DNA of 64,000 nucleotides from Conexibacter sp. DBS9H8 (GTDB lineage: Bacteria > Actinomycetota > Thermoleophilia > Solirubrobacterales > Solirubrobacteraceae), in NCBI RefSeq assembly GCF_023330685.1, contig NZ_CP097128.1, forward strand, positions 620,001 through 684,000. Direction: 5' to 3'. Position 1 is the stretch's first letter. Each line of letters begins with the position of its first letter. The translations under genes and the position numbers were made by a program. Shown in pieces: positions 28,750 to 37,606 of the stretch. The notes below the pieces were generated by a model. That model worked only from the letters and a program-made list of their open reading frames with translations, was not told where the DNA came from and did not search any database.

Positions 28750-29420
28750 AGTTCGGGATCCTGCGCTTCCCCGGCACCTGTGACGAGCGCGATGCCGCCG
28801 GCGCCGTCGGCCGCCTCGACGGGGTGGAGGCGGAGATCCTCCCCCACCACGACCGCGACCTGCGCGGTGTCGACGCGGTGATCGTCCCCGGAGGGTTCTC
28901 CTACGGGGACTATCTCCGCACCGGGGCGATCGCTCGCTTCGCCCCGGTGATGGAGTCGGTGACCGAGTTCGCCGCGGCGGGCGGGATCGTGCTCGGCATC
29001 TGCAACGGCTTCCAGATCCTCTGTGAGGCGGGGCTGCTGCCCGGCGCGCTTCTGCCCAACCCGTCACTGCGCTTCCTCTTTCGCCAGGTGCGCCTCTCGG
29101 TCGTCGATCCCGAGTGCGCCTTCACCAACGCCTGCCCGCTCACCCTGTCGGTCCCGGTCAAGCACACGACCGGGCGCTACTACAGCCCCGACCCGGTCGA
29201 CGTCGTGTTCAAGTACGCCCCCGGGGAGAATCCGAACGGGTCCCAGGACGACATCGCCGGGGTCCGCAACGCGGCCGGGAACGTGCTCGGCCTGATGCCC
29301 CACCCCGAGCATGCCGTCGACCCGCTCTGTGGCGGTTCCGCGGACGGTCTGACGATCTTCGCCTCCATCGCCGCCCACCTTCGGGCGTCCGCGTCGACCC
29401 CTGCCACCCCGGCCGGCTGA
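28746..29420 (+). CDS. purQ: FGAM synthase glutaminase subunit
   Basis: A 224-residue class I glutamine amidotransferase that supplies ammonia to PurL. The nucleophile is in VLGICNGFQILCEAGLLPGA, and the His/Glu pair is in LMPHPEHAVDPL. GGFSYGDYLRTGAIARF is also conserved in PurQ. The GTG start overlaps purS by 4 bp and purL follows 13 bp later. Length and motifs fit a functional subunit. Confidence 0.97.
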   Translation: MKFGILRFPGTCDERDAAGAVGRLDGVEAEILPHHDRDLRGVDAVIVPGGFSYGDYLRTGAIARFAPVMESVTEFAAAGGIVLGICNGFQILCEAGLLPGALLPNPSLRFLFRQVRLSVVDPECAFTNACPLTLSVPVKHTTGRYYSPDPVDVVFKYAPGENPNGSQDDIAGVRNAAGNVLGLMPHPEHAVDPLCGGSADGLTIFASIAAHLRASASTPATPAG

Positions 29421-29433
29421 GGCGATCACGACC

Positions 29434-31611
29434 ATGGCCACCCACACCGAACTCGGTCTCAGCGACCACGAGTACGCGCTCATCCTCGCCGGGCTCGGCC
29501 GCGAGCCGGGCCCCGTCGAGCTGGCGATGCTGAGCCTGATGTGGTCCGAGCACTGCGCCTACAAGCACTCGCGCCGACTTCTGGGCAGGCTTCCGACGGA
29601 CGGGCCTCACGTGCTCGTCGGCCCGGGGGAGAACGCCGGCGCCGTCGACGTCGGCGGCGGCCTCGCCGTCGCCTTCAAGGTCGAGTCCCACAACCACCCG
29701 TCCGCGGTCGAGCCCTTCCAGGGCGCGGCCACCGGGGTCGGCGGGATCCTCCGTGACGTGTTCGCGCTCGGGGCGCGGCCGATCGCGCTGCTCGACTCGC
29801 TGCGCTTCGGTGAGATCGCCGACTCGGCCCGGTCGCGCTACCTGCTCGAGCGCGCGGTCGCCGGGATCGGCCACTACGGCAACTCGATCGGCGTGCCGAC
29901 GGTCGGGGGGGAGATCTACTTCGAGGCCGAGTATGAGCAGAACTGCCTGATCAACGTGATGGCCGTCGGGCTCGCACCCCACGAGCGCCTCACCTCGAGC
30001 GCCGCCGTCGGGGTGTCCAACTCGCTCGTCCTGCTCGGGGCGCTCACCGGCCGGGACGGGATCGGCGGTGCCTCCGTGCTCGCGAGCGCCGAGCTGTCCG
30101 GCGGCGAGGACGCCAAGCGCCCGACCGTCCAGATCGGGGACCCGTTCGCGGAGAAGAAGCTGCTCGAGTGCTGCCTGGAGCTGCTCGACCTGGGGCTGCT
30201 CGCATCCCTCCAGGACCTCGGCGCGGCCGGGCTGACGAGCGCCGCCTCTGAGATGGCGGCCAAGGGCGGCGTCGGCATCGACATCGACGTCGCCTCGGTC
30301 CCCCTCCGCGAAACGGACATGGAGCCGTTCGAGATCATGGTCTCCGAATCCCAGGAGCGGATGCTGTGTGTCGTCGAGCCCGCCCGGGTCGCCGCCGTCC
30401 TCGAGGTGTGTGAGCGCTGGGAGGTGCTCGCCACCCCGATCGGACAGGTGACCGAGCCGGCCGGCGGGGTCGGCGCCTTCCGCGTCCTTCGCCACGGCCG
30501 GGTCGTCGGCGAGCTGCCCGTCTCCCTGCTCGTCGACGACTGTCCACGCTATGACCTCGCCCCCGAGGCGCCACCGCGCGGGCTCTATCCGGCCCCGGCG
30601 CGACGACTCGACCCGTCAGCGAGCGCCGGGGAGACCCTGCTGGCCCTGCTCGCCTGCGCGAACCTCGCCTCGCGTGCCCCCGTCTTCACCCAGTACGACC
30701 CGGTCGTCGGCTCGCGCACGGTGCGCCGGCCCGCGGAGGGCGACAGCGCCGTCCTCGTCCTCGACAACGGCGCCGCGATCGCCGTCGCGATCGACGGCAA
30801 CGGCCGCCGGGTCGCGGTCAATCCGCGGGCCGGGGCCGCCGAGGCGGTCTATGAGTGTGCGGCCAACCTCGCCTGTGCCGGTGCCGAGCCCCTCGGGCTG
30901 ACCAACTGCCTCAACTTCGGCAACCCGGAGAAGCCGCACGTCGCCTGGCAGCTCGCAGAAGCCGTCGACGGGCTCGCCGGCGCCTGTGAGACCCTCGGCG
31001 TTCCCGTCGTCGGAGGCAACGTCAGCCTCTACAACGAGTCACCGGACGGCCCGATCCTGCCGACCCCGGTCGTCGGCATGGTCGGCCTGCTGCCGGACCC
31101 CGAGCGGGCGGGTCGGACCGGGTTCCTTCAGGCCGGTGACGTCATCGCTCTCGCCGGCCGCTTCCACCCCTCCCGGGACGGCTCGGAGATCGCCAAGCTC
31201 CACGGGCTCGCCCCGGAGGGCGAACTGCCGACCAAGGACCTCGGCGGGCTCGCGGCGACCCACGCCCTCATCCGCGACGGGGTCCGCTCGGGGGTCTTCC
31301 ACAGTGCCCACGACATCGCGGAGGGCGGCATCGCCACCGCGCTCGCCGAGTGCGTTCTCGCAGGCGGCGTCGGCGCGGAGGTCACCCTGCCCGACGGCCT
31401 CGACCCCTTCGGTGAGGACCTCGGGACCGCGTTCATCGTCTCCGGGCCGGCGGCGCAGCTCAGCGGCCGGGATGGGCTGGCGGTGCTCGGCACCGTCGGC
31501 AGGGAGCGGTTGGTGATCGCAGGGCTGCTCGAGCTCGACCTCAGTGAGCTCACGGCCGCCCACGTCGGCTCGCTCGCCGTCGCCCTCGGCGAGGGGGTCG
31601 GGCCGGGCTAG
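29434..31611 (+). CDS. purL: FGAM synthase subunit PurL (small type)
   Basis: The synthetase subunit that converts FGAR to FGAM with ATP and ammonia from PurQ. The 725-residue length is the small form that works with PurS and PurQ. Motifs include ELAMLSLMWSEHCAYKHS, FKVESHNHPSAVEPFQGAAT, GVGGILRDVFALGARP and the second-half GGNVSLYNESPDGPILPTPV. The start is ATG 29434 with no overlap. It is the last gene of the purB-C-S-Q-L run; a strong hairpin (31692-31719) lies after it. Confidence 0.98.
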   Translation: MATHTELGLSDHEYALILAGLGREPGPVELAMLSLMWSEHCAYKHSRRLLGRLPTDGPHVLVGPGENAGAVDVGGGLAVAFKVESHNHPSAVEPFQGAATGVGGILRDVFALGARPIALLDSLRFGEIADSARSRYLLERAVAGIGHYGNSIGVPTVGGEIYFEAEYEQNCLINVMAVGLAPHERLTSSAAVGVSNSLVLLGALTGRDGIGGASVLASAELSGGEDAKRPTVQIGDPFAEKKLLECCLELLDLGLLASLQDLGAAGLTSAASEMAAKGGVGIDIDVASVPLRETDMEPFEIMVSESQERMLCVVEPARVAAVLEVCERWEVLATPIGQVTEPAGGVGAFRVLRHGRVVGELPVSLLVDDCPRYDLAPEAPPRGLYPAPARRLDPSASAGETLLALLACANLASRAPVFTQYDPVVGSRTVRRPAEGDSAVLVLDNGAAIAVAIDGNGRRVAVNPRAGAAEAVYECAANLACAGAEPLGLTNCLNFGNPEKPHVAWQLAEAVDGLAGACETLGVPVVGGNVSLYNESPDGPILPTPVVGMVGLLPDPERAGRTGFLQAGDVIALAGRFHPSRDGSEIAKLHGLAPEGELPTKDLGGLAATHALIRDGVRSGVFHSAHDIAEGGIATALAECVLAGGVGAEVTLPDGLDPFGEDLGTAFIVSGPAAQLSGRDGLAVLGTVGRERLVIAGLLELDLSELTAAHVGSLAVALGEGVGPG

Positions 31612-31691
31612 TGCGTGTGGCCGGCGACCGTATCGGTCGCCCCCGGGGGTGAGGGAACGGCGGTCGCGCGGGCGTGCACCCCGGAAATGTC

Positions 31692-31719
31692 GGTGGCGGG
31701 CCCGTGCGGGCCCGCCACC
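31692..31719. terminator. Perfect 12-bp hairpin between purL and a convergent GT2 gene
   Basis: GGTGGCGGGCCC (31692-31703), loop GTGC and GGGCCCGCCACC (31708-31719). It lies 80 bp after purL and 57 bp after the end of the convergent GT2 gene, so it probably terminates transcription in both directions. No T-tract follows. Confidence 0.72.
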
Positions 31720-31776
31720 AGCATCTTCATGGGGGACGTTGAAGTCTGACGGCCCGCCGGCGGCCGGTGCGCCTGA

Positions 31777-32715
31777 TCAGGCGCTGAGGGCGCCGACCGT
31801 CTGGGTGACGCGGGCCGGCAGGAGCTCGGGGGTCACGTTCGCGTTGTGGGCGACGAGCACGGTCATCAGTTCGGTCGTCTCGTCGATCTCGAGTGCGGCG
31901 GCGGGCGAACCGGCCGGCCGCCATGCCGTACTGCCGTGGGCGGGCTTCGCGGTCGCGACGATCATGAGCGCCCCACGGCTGTGATCACGACGCTCCAGTG
32001 GCGTGGTCCGCTCCGTGAGCAGCGTCTTGAGGACCCGCTTGCCGTCCTTCCAGGCGTTGAGGTTCGACTCGCCGGCTCGGCGCTCGAGCTCCATCGAGGG
32101 CACTTCGGCGATCACCAGTCCCGCCTTGATCGCCGAGCAGATCAGCTCCATCTCAATCTCAAAGCCGTCCGCGGTGAGCGCGAGGCGGTCCAGGTCGGAC
32201 CGCCAGAAGGCACAGTAGCCGTAGCAGAGGTCCGAGAAGCGGGTCCCGAAGAGGAGATTGGCTGCCCACACGAACCCGAGGTTGCCAAGGTGGCGCAGGA
32301 GGGTGAAGTCGATCGACCCGCCGCCGCTGAGATTGCGCGAGCCCTTGACGAAGTCGGCGCCGTCAACGAGCGCGTCGACGAACCGGCCCATCTCTCGCGG
32401 ATCCGTTGATCCGTCCGCGTCGATCATGACAATGATGTCGCCGGATGCGGCCGCGAACCCGGCCCGGAGGGCGGCGCCCTTGCCGCGCGCGTGTTGGTGG
32501 ACGACGACGACGTCAGGCCGGTGATCGCTGACGACGAGTTCGGTGCCGTCGATGGAGAGCCCGTCGACGAGTACGACCTCCGACACCCAGCCGGGGATGT
32601 TGTCGATCACCCAGCCGATCGACTCCTCCTCGTTGAGGGCGGGTACCACGACGCTCACGGTCGGGTTCGTGGTCCGTCCTCGGTGCGGGTGGGTGCGGGC
32701 GAAGGTGGTGGTCAT
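31777..32715 (-). CDS. Glycosyltransferase family 2
   Basis: A 312-residue GT-A enzyme of the polyprenyl-phosphate/DPM1-like group. VSVVVPALNEEESIGWVIDN opens the domain, VVLVDGLSIDGTE follows, and IIVMIDADGSTDPREM is the metal/nucleotide site. KGSRNLSGG, DLCYGYCAFWRSDLDRL and ELERRAGESNLN are typical later motifs. The last 70 residues are unconserved. I placed the start at ATG 32715, which has AGGGGA upstream; an earlier in-frame TTG is less likely. It is convergent with purL and divergent from purF, splitting the purine genes. The sugar is unknown. Confidence 0.85.
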   Translation of the reverse strand: MTTTFARTHPHRGRTTNPTVSVVVPALNEEESIGWVIDNIPGWVSEVVLVDGLSIDGTELVVSDHRPDVVVVHQHARGKGAALRAGFAAASGDIIVMIDADGSTDPREMGRFVDALVDGADFVKGSRNLSGGGSIDFTLLRHLGNLGFVWAANLLFGTRFSDLCYGYCAFWRSDLDRLALTADGFEIEMELICSAIKAGLVIAEVPSMELERRAGESNLNAWKDGKRVLKTLLTERTTPLERRDHSRGALMIVATAKPAHGSTAWRPAGSPAAALEIDETTELMTVLVAHNANVTPELLPARVTQTVGALSA

Positions 32716-32952
32716 GGTCGATCCCCTGTCTGCCAAGGCGGTTGCCTGATGACCAAATGATCAGAAAACGGAGTGTTCGCTCCCACGGGGAACCACGTCA
32801 TTTCTTTCGCGGGTCCGCCACAGGCCTCGGTGGACCGGCCCGCAACCTCAATCCGTAGTTTTCCGCACCCGCCCCGCTGTCCGGGCGCTGCCGTGGGCCG
32901 CTGATAGCCTCATAGGGTAGCCGCCGTCGTCCGCCGGCGTGCGAGCCCCCCC
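32716..32952. promoter_or_regulatory. Divergent control region between GT2 gene and purF
   Basis: A 237-bp non-coding stretch with unusually low GC around 32750-32815 and 32850-32870 compared with its neighbours, as expected for promoters of the two divergent genes. A candidate -10-like CATAGGGT lies near 32909 on the plus strand. I do not see a recognisable purine riboswitch or PurR box. The assignment rests on position and composition. Confidence 0.4.
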
Positions 32953-34416
32953 ATGCGCCCCCCTGATGATCACCGCGATGGACCGCGCGACGAGTGCGGT
33001 GTCTTCGGCATCTACGCCCCCGAGGGCCAGGACGTCGACGTCGCCCGGCTCACCTACTTCGGTCTCTATGCCCTTCAGCATCGCGGCCAGGAGTCCGCCG
33101 GGATCGCCACGGCGCCCGAGCACGGCCAGATCGTCGCCTTCCGTGAGCAGGGGCTCGTCTCCCAGGTCTTCAAGGCTGAGCACGTGCTCCGTTCCCTCGT
33201 CGGCAACCTCGCGATCGGCCATGTCCGTTATTCGACGACGGGCTCCTCCCACTGGGAGAACACCCAGCCGATCATCCGCGACGACCGGCGCGCGCTCGCG
33301 CTCGCCCACAACGGCAATCTGATCAATGCGGTCGAGCTCCACTCCGAGCTGCGGGGCGACCGGGTCGCCTTCCGCTCGACTTCGGACTCGGAGATCATCG
33401 CCGCGCTGCTCTCCCGCAGCCGCGCCGAGGACATCGAGGACGCCGTGACGGAGGTGATGCCCCGCCTGCAGGGCGCCTTCTCGACCGTCCTGATGACCGA
33501 TGACCGTGTCGTCGCCTTCCGTGACCCGCACGGTCTGCGCCCGCTGTCGATCGGGGTGATCGACGTCGACGGTGGGCAGCCGATCTACTGCGTGGCGTCG
33601 GAGACCTGCGCCTTTGACCTGCTCGGTGCCCGCTTCGTGCGGGATGTCGAGCCGGGGGAGATGGTCGTTCTCGACCGGCGCGGACTTCGCTCCCGAATCG
33701 TCAACGGGGCCGGACGGCGTGCGTTCTGCCTGTTCGAGTACATCTACTTCGCCCGCCCGGACTCGCGGATGTCCGGCCAGCGGCTGCAGACGACCCGTGG
33801 CCGGATGGGGGAGATCCTCTGGCGCGAGGCGCCGGTCGACGCGGATCTCGTGATCGCCATCCCCGACTCGGGAAACGCCGCCGCCCGTGGCCTCGCGCGT
33901 GCCGCCAACCTTCCCCAGGACGACGGCTTCATCAAGAACCGCTACGTTGCGCGCACGTTCATCCAGCCGGGACAGCAGCTGCGTCGCAACGGCCTGCGCC
34001 TCAAGTTCAACCCGCTCCCCGAGGTCGTCGCCGGTCGGCGCCTGGTCGTCGTCGACGACTCGATCGTGCGCGGCAACACGATGCCGCAGATCGTCGCGAT
34101 GCTGCGGGATGCCGGCGCGGCGGAGATCCACCTGCGCATCTCCAGCCCACCGATCAAACATCCCTGCCACTACGGGATCGACATGTCGACCCGCGAGGAG
34201 ATGGTCGCCCACAACCGCAGCGTCGCCGACGTGGCCGAGCTCCTCGGCGCCGACTCGTTGCACTACCTCTCCCTCGCCGGGGTGTATGAGGCTGTCGGCG
34301 GGGACGCCGCCCACCACTGTGATGCCTGCTTCACCGGCAGCTATCCGCTGCCGGGGACGGAGGAGGCGACCGGAAAGTTCGCGCTCGAGGCCGTCGAGCT
34401 GCCGGTGCTCCGGTAG
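32953..34416 (+). CDS. purF: Amidophosphoribosyltransferase
   Basis: First committed step of purine synthesis: PRPP plus glutamine gives phosphoribosylamine. In this 487-residue protein the N-terminal nucleophile is Cys15 in DECGVFGIYAPEG, so a short propeptide must be removed, as in the Bacillus-type enzyme. ALQHRGQESAGIAT and HNGNLINAVEL complete the glutaminase domain. The PRPP loop is RLVVVDDSIVRGNTMPQIV. C-terminal Cys residues (HHCDACFTGSYP) fit Fe-S-type PurF. It heads the second purine block and is followed 6 bp later by purN. Confidence 0.97.
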   Translation: MRPPDDHRDGPRDECGVFGIYAPEGQDVDVARLTYFGLYALQHRGQESAGIATAPEHGQIVAFREQGLVSQVFKAEHVLRSLVGNLAIGHVRYSTTGSSHWENTQPIIRDDRRALALAHNGNLINAVELHSELRGDRVAFRSTSDSEIIAALLSRSRAEDIEDAVTEVMPRLQGAFSTVLMTDDRVVAFRDPHGLRPLSIGVIDVDGGQPIYCVASETCAFDLLGARFVRDVEPGEMVVLDRRGLRSRIVNGAGRRAFCLFEYIYFARPDSRMSGQRLQTTRGRMGEILWREAPVDADLVIAIPDSGNAAARGLARAANLPQDDGFIKNRYVARTFIQPGQQLRRNGLRLKFNPLPEVVAGRRLVVVDDSIVRGNTMPQIVAMLRDAGAAEIHLRISSPPIKHPCHYGIDMSTREEMVAHNRSVADVAELLGADSLHYLSLAGVYEAVGGDAAHHCDACFTGSYPLPGTEEATGKFALEAVELPVLR

Positions 34417-34422
34417 CGTTCC

Positions 34423-35034
34423 GTGAACGTCGCGGTCCTCGCCTCCGGCGCCGGCACGAACCTCCAGGCGCTCATCGACCAGCTGCACGGCCGTGACGGA
34501 CTGGCGATCGTTGCGGTCGCGTCTGACCGGCCGGAGGCGCCCGCGCTCGCCCGGGCTGCCGCCGCCGGCATTCCCAGTCGCGTGTTCCCCCGGGCCGAGC
34601 ATGGCGGTGACCGTGCGGCCCGCGACCGCGCGATGGCCGGATGGCTGACTGAGGCTGGTGCCGAGCTCGTCGTCCTCGCCGGCTACATGCAGCTCGTCTC
34701 GCCGGCGTTCCTCGGCGCCTTCCCGGACCGGGTGATCAACGTCCACCCCGCTCTGCTGCCCGCGTTCCCAGGGCTCGACGCGGTCGGGCAGGCCCTCGAC
34801 TACGGGGTCAAGGTGTTCGGGGTGACCGTCCACCTCGTTGACGCCGGAGTCGATTCGGGCGCGATCCTGCTCCAACAGACGGTCGCCCTGCCCGAGGCCC
34901 GTACCCGGGCTGAGGTCCAGGCCGCGCTCGCGCCGATCGAGCACGCGCTGCTGCCCGCGGCGGTGCGCGCCTTCGCGGACGGGCGGGTGCGCCGGGACCC
35001 GGCGCACCCGCGCCGGGTCGTGCTCGAGCAGTGA
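34423..35034 (+). CDS. purN: Phosphoribosylglycinamide formyltransferase
   Basis: Transfers a formyl group from 10-formyl-tetrahydrofolate to GAR. The 203-residue protein starts NVAVLASGAGTNLQALIDQL. Catalytic Asn and His are in VINVHPALLPAFPGLDAVGQ and the Asp in LVDAGVDSGAILLQ. Homologues often read KGLHA in the phosphate loop where this one has PGLDAVGQ, a minor variation. It begins at GTG 34423 and lies 129 bp before purH. Confidence 0.95.
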   Translation: MNVAVLASGAGTNLQALIDQLHGRDGLAIVAVASDRPEAPALARAAAAGIPSRVFPRAEHGGDRAARDRAMAGWLTEAGAELVVLAGYMQLVSPAFLGAFPDRVINVHPALLPAFPGLDAVGQALDYGVKVFGVTVHLVDAGVDSGAILLQQTVALPEARTRAEVQAALAPIEHALLPAAVRAFADGRVRRDPAHPRRVVLEQ

Positions 35035-35163
35035 CCGTGCGGAGTGGCCGGCGGCGCTCACCGGGCTGATCGGGCTCGGAGGCCGCGGGCGCGAGCGGAG
35101 CTCGCGCCGGGGGCCCGTCCAGTCGGCCCGGCGCCGGCGGTGGGCCGGTAGAGTCGCCGCTGT

Positions 35164-36774
35164 ATGAGTACGTCTTCCACCCGTGACCGGCTCGCCTCCG
35201 CCGAACCCGGTGAGGTTCAGATCACGCGGGCTCTCCTGTCGGTCTCCAACAAGACCGGGATCGTCGAGTTCGCCCGCGGCCTCGCCGACCTCGGCATCGA
35301 GGTCGTCTCCACCGGCGGAACGGCGACCGCGATCGCGGCCGCCGGCATCCCCGTCCGCTCGATCACCGATCTCACCGGGTTCCCCGAGATCATGGACGGG
35401 CGCGTGAAGACACTCAACCCCCGCCTGTACGCGAGCCTGCTCGCGGTCCGCTCCAACCCCGAGCACGTCTCCGCCGCGGTCGAGCATGACGTCGAGCCGG
35501 TCGATCTCGTCGCGGTCAACCTCTACCCGTTTGAACGGACCGCTGCGATTCGCGGAGTGGCGGACGCTGAGGTGATCGAGAACATCGACATCGGCGGTCC
35601 GACGATGATCCGTGCCGCCGCTAAGAACTTCGCCTTCAGCGCCCCGGTGACGAGTCCGGAGGCCTATGACGCGATCCTGGAGGAGCTCCGTGCGGGTGAG
35701 CGCCGCCTCTCCCTCGACACGCGCCGGACCCTTGCCGCCGAGGCGTTCGCCTACACCGCCCGGTATGACGTGGCGATCACCCGCTGGTTCCAGGAGCGTG
35801 AGAACGCGACGTTCCCCACCCAGATCATCCGCGCCTTTGAGAAGTCGCTCGAGCTTCCGCACGGGGAGAACCCCCACCAGCGAGCCGCCTACTACAGCCA
35901 GGTCGGCTCGCGAACCCATCTGCTGTCGATGGTCGCTCAGCGTGGCGGGAGCGCACTCAGCCACGCAAACCTCCGCGACCTCGACACCGCCCGGACCCTG
36001 CTGGAGGAGTTCAGCGGCCCGGTCTGCGTCGCCGTCAGTGAGGATCTGCCCTGCGCGGTCGCCACGGCGCCGACCCTCGTCGACGCCTACGCGATGGTCC
36101 GATCTGTGGCGCCGCCCGGCGGCATGCTCGGCTTCAACGGTCACGTCGACGCCGAGCTCGCCTCCGCGCTCGACCTCGCCGGCGTCGAGCTCGTCTTCGC
36201 CCACGGCTATGACGACTCGGCGCTGGAGCGGCTGCTCGCCGCCCCCGGGCTACGGGTTCTCGAGAACCAGGAGCGCCGGGTCCCGGCGCTGCATCTGGAG
36301 ATCGCCACCCGGCAGGTTCGCGGCGGCCTGCTCGTTCAGGACCGCGACGTTGAGATGGAGACTCCCGACGTGATGCACGTCGTCTCCCAGCGCCGCCCGA
36401 CAGACGCCGAGTGGGCGGCGCTCAGCTTCGCCTGGACGGTTGCCAAGCACGTGCGCTCCCACGCGATCGTGATCGCAACCGCTGGAGCGACGCTCGCAAT
36501 CGGTGCCGGCCAGGCGAGTCAGGGCAACGCGGTCGCGCTCGCCCTCGCCGCGCTCGCGACCGGGGAGGACGGATCTCCGCGGGTCCCCTCCGGTGCCGCC
36601 GTCGCCGCGGATGCGCCGATCGGCGGCCTCGACGCGCTCGCTCCGCTGCTCGCGGCGGGCTGTGAGGCGATCATTCAACCCGGTGGCATCGACGCCGACC
36701 TCGGCATGGTCGAGGAGGTCGACCGGGCGGGCGCCGTGATGGTCTTCACCGGCCGAAGGCACCTCCGGCATTGA
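35164..36774 (+). CDS. purH: Bifunctional AICAR formyltransferase/IMP cyclohydrolase
   Basis: Catalyses the last two steps to IMP. The 536-residue protein has the cyclohydrolase (MGS-like) domain at the N-terminus: ALLSVSNKTGIVEFARGLAD, EVVSTGGTATAIAAAGIPVR and MDGRVKTLNPRLYASLL. The formyltransferase follows, with DIGGPTMIRAAAKNF and FAWTVAKHVRSHAIVIA; ENPHQRAAYY is also conserved. Start is ATG 35164. Its TGA overlaps the TTG start of the next gene, ridA. Confidence 0.97.
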   Translation: MSTSSTRDRLASAEPGEVQITRALLSVSNKTGIVEFARGLADLGIEVVSTGGTATAIAAAGIPVRSITDLTGFPEIMDGRVKTLNPRLYASLLAVRSNPEHVSAAVEHDVEPVDLVAVNLYPFERTAAIRGVADAEVIENIDIGGPTMIRAAAKNFAFSAPVTSPEAYDAILEELRAGERRLSLDTRRTLAAEAFAYTARYDVAITRWFQERENATFPTQIIRAFEKSLELPHGENPHQRAAYYSQVGSRTHLLSMVAQRGGSALSHANLRDLDTARTLLEEFSGPVCVAVSEDLPCAVATAPTLVDAYAMVRSVAPPGGMLGFNGHVDAELASALDLAGVELVFAHGYDDSALERLLAAPGLRVLENQERRVPALHLEIATRQVRGGLLVQDRDVEMETPDVMHVVSQRRPTDAEWAALSFAWTVAKHVRSHAIVIATAGATLAIGAGQASQGNAVALALAALATGEDGSPRVPSGAAVAADAPIGGLDALAPLLAAGCEAIIQPGGIDADLGMVEEVDRAGAVMVFTGRRHLRH

Positions 36775-37178
36775 CCGTCGACCGCCTCGGTGGGGAACCC
36801 CCCTCACCCTATGAGGAGCGCTACGGATTCAGCCGGGTCGTGCGGGCCGGCGACCTCATCATGGTTGGCGGCACGACGTCCGTTGACCCGCTCGGTTTCG
36901 TCATCGGGGTCACCCCCTATGAGCAGGCGGTCGAGATCCTCGCCAAGCTCACCCGCGAGCTCGCGCGACTCGGTGCCCGGCCCGAAGACGTCATCTCCAC
37001 CCGTGCCTACGTCACCGACGTCACTCGCGCAGATGAGGTCGGCCGCGCCTTCTCCGAGTGTTTTGGCGAGATTCGACCGCTCCTCACCCTCGTCGGTGTC
37101 GCCGCCCTGATCGACCCGCGGATGCTCGTCGAGATCGAGGCGACCGCCTACGCCCCGGTGGGCCCTCCCGCCGCCTGA
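36771..37178 (+). CDS. RidA-family enamine/imine deaminase
   Basis: A 135-residue YjgF/RidA-type protein. RidA proteins hydrolyse reactive enamines and imines made by PLP enzymes. Visible features are RVVRAGDLIMVGGTTSVDPL, YEQAVEILAKLTRELARLGA, DVISTRAYVTDV and the C-terminal MLVEIEATAYAP. Asp or Arg at the active site appears as IDPRMLVEIEA. Translation probably starts at TTG overlapping the purH stop, so it is coupled to the purine operon. It may be a RidA subfamily with a different role; no specific symbol is given. Confidence 0.85.
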   Translation: MTVDRLGGEPPSPYEERYGFSRVVRAGDLIMVGGTTSVDPLGFVIGVTPYEQAVEILAKLTRELARLGARPEDVISTRAYVTDVTRADEVGRAFSECFGEIRPLLTLVGVAALIDPRMLVEIEATAYAPVGPPAA

Positions 37179-37202
37179 GCCCGCCGGCTGCTCCCGCGGG
37201 AT

Positions 37203-37271
37203 GCGGGTGCGGGTGCGGGTGCGGGTGCGGGTGCGGGTGCGGGTGCGGGTGCGGGTGCGGGTGCGGGTGCG
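37203..37271. repeat. Hexanucleotide microsatellite, 11.5 copies of GCGGGT
   Basis: Eleven perfect GCGGGT units plus GCG, starting 24 bp after ridA and ending 17 bp before tRNA-Lys. Such perfect short repeats slip readily and would vary in copy number between isolates. The strand is G-rich with evenly spaced GGG runs, so G-quadruplex formation is possible. Confidence 0.97.
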
Positions 37272-37288
37272 TCATCATGTGAGGCCAC

Positions 37289-37361
37289 GCCGCCGTAGCT
37301 CAGTCGGTAGAGCAGCGGACTTTTAATCCGAAGCGCGTCGGTTCGAGCCCGACCGGCGGCA
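37289..37361 (+). tRNA. tRNA-Lys (anticodon TTT)
   Basis: A 73-nt cloverleaf: acceptor GCCGCCG pairs with CGGCGGC, D-arm GCTC/GAGC, anticodon loop CTTTTAA giving TTT, and T-arm GTCGG-TTCGAGC-CCGAC, with discriminator A. The first anticodon-stem pair is a G-A mismatch. CCA is not encoded. It is followed by an IS3-type remnant and a toxin-antitoxin pair. Confidence 0.96.
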
Positions 37362-37606
37362 CTGAGGGGCTCTGGAGGCGCTCGGGGGAGTGGGTGGTTG
37401 GGGTCTGTCTGGGGGGCTTTGGGCGTTAGTGTTTGATCGTTTCTGTTCTGTTCAGGAGTGTGCTGTGGTGGCCGTGGGAGAGCAGTCTGACCGTCAGTGT
37501 GGTTGGGAGCGTTTTGAAGCGGGCTAGCAGCGTGCGGAGTACCGCCCGGGGGTTGAGCTGCGTCCTGATCGTGTGGCCGCCCTTGATCTTCGCGGCGAGA
37601 TCAGGA
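37362..37606. other. Non-coding scar downstream of tRNA-Lys
   Basis: About 245 bp with lower GC than the surroundings (for example GTGTTTGATCGTTTCTGTTCTG near 37430) and no recognisable gene. Open frames here do not resemble known proteins. The stretch lies between tRNA-Lys and the transposase remnant and is probably part of the same decayed insertion. Confidence 0.45.

Noticed and set aside
31692-31719. Repeat as an insertion-sequence end
   Set aside because: It is a tight hairpin with a 4-nt loop between convergent gene ends, which fits a bidirectional terminator better.
32848-36204. A 1118-codon open frame on the minus strand opposite purF, purN and purH
   Set aside because: It is the mirror of strongly conserved sense genes. 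High GC makes long antisense frames common, and its translation (Asp/Arg/Gly-rich with no domain) has no family.
37084-37278. A frame encoding a His-Pro dipeptide repeat across the hexanucleotide repeat
   Set aside because: It is simply the microsatellite read in one frame; it runs antisense into ridA and lacks a start signal.
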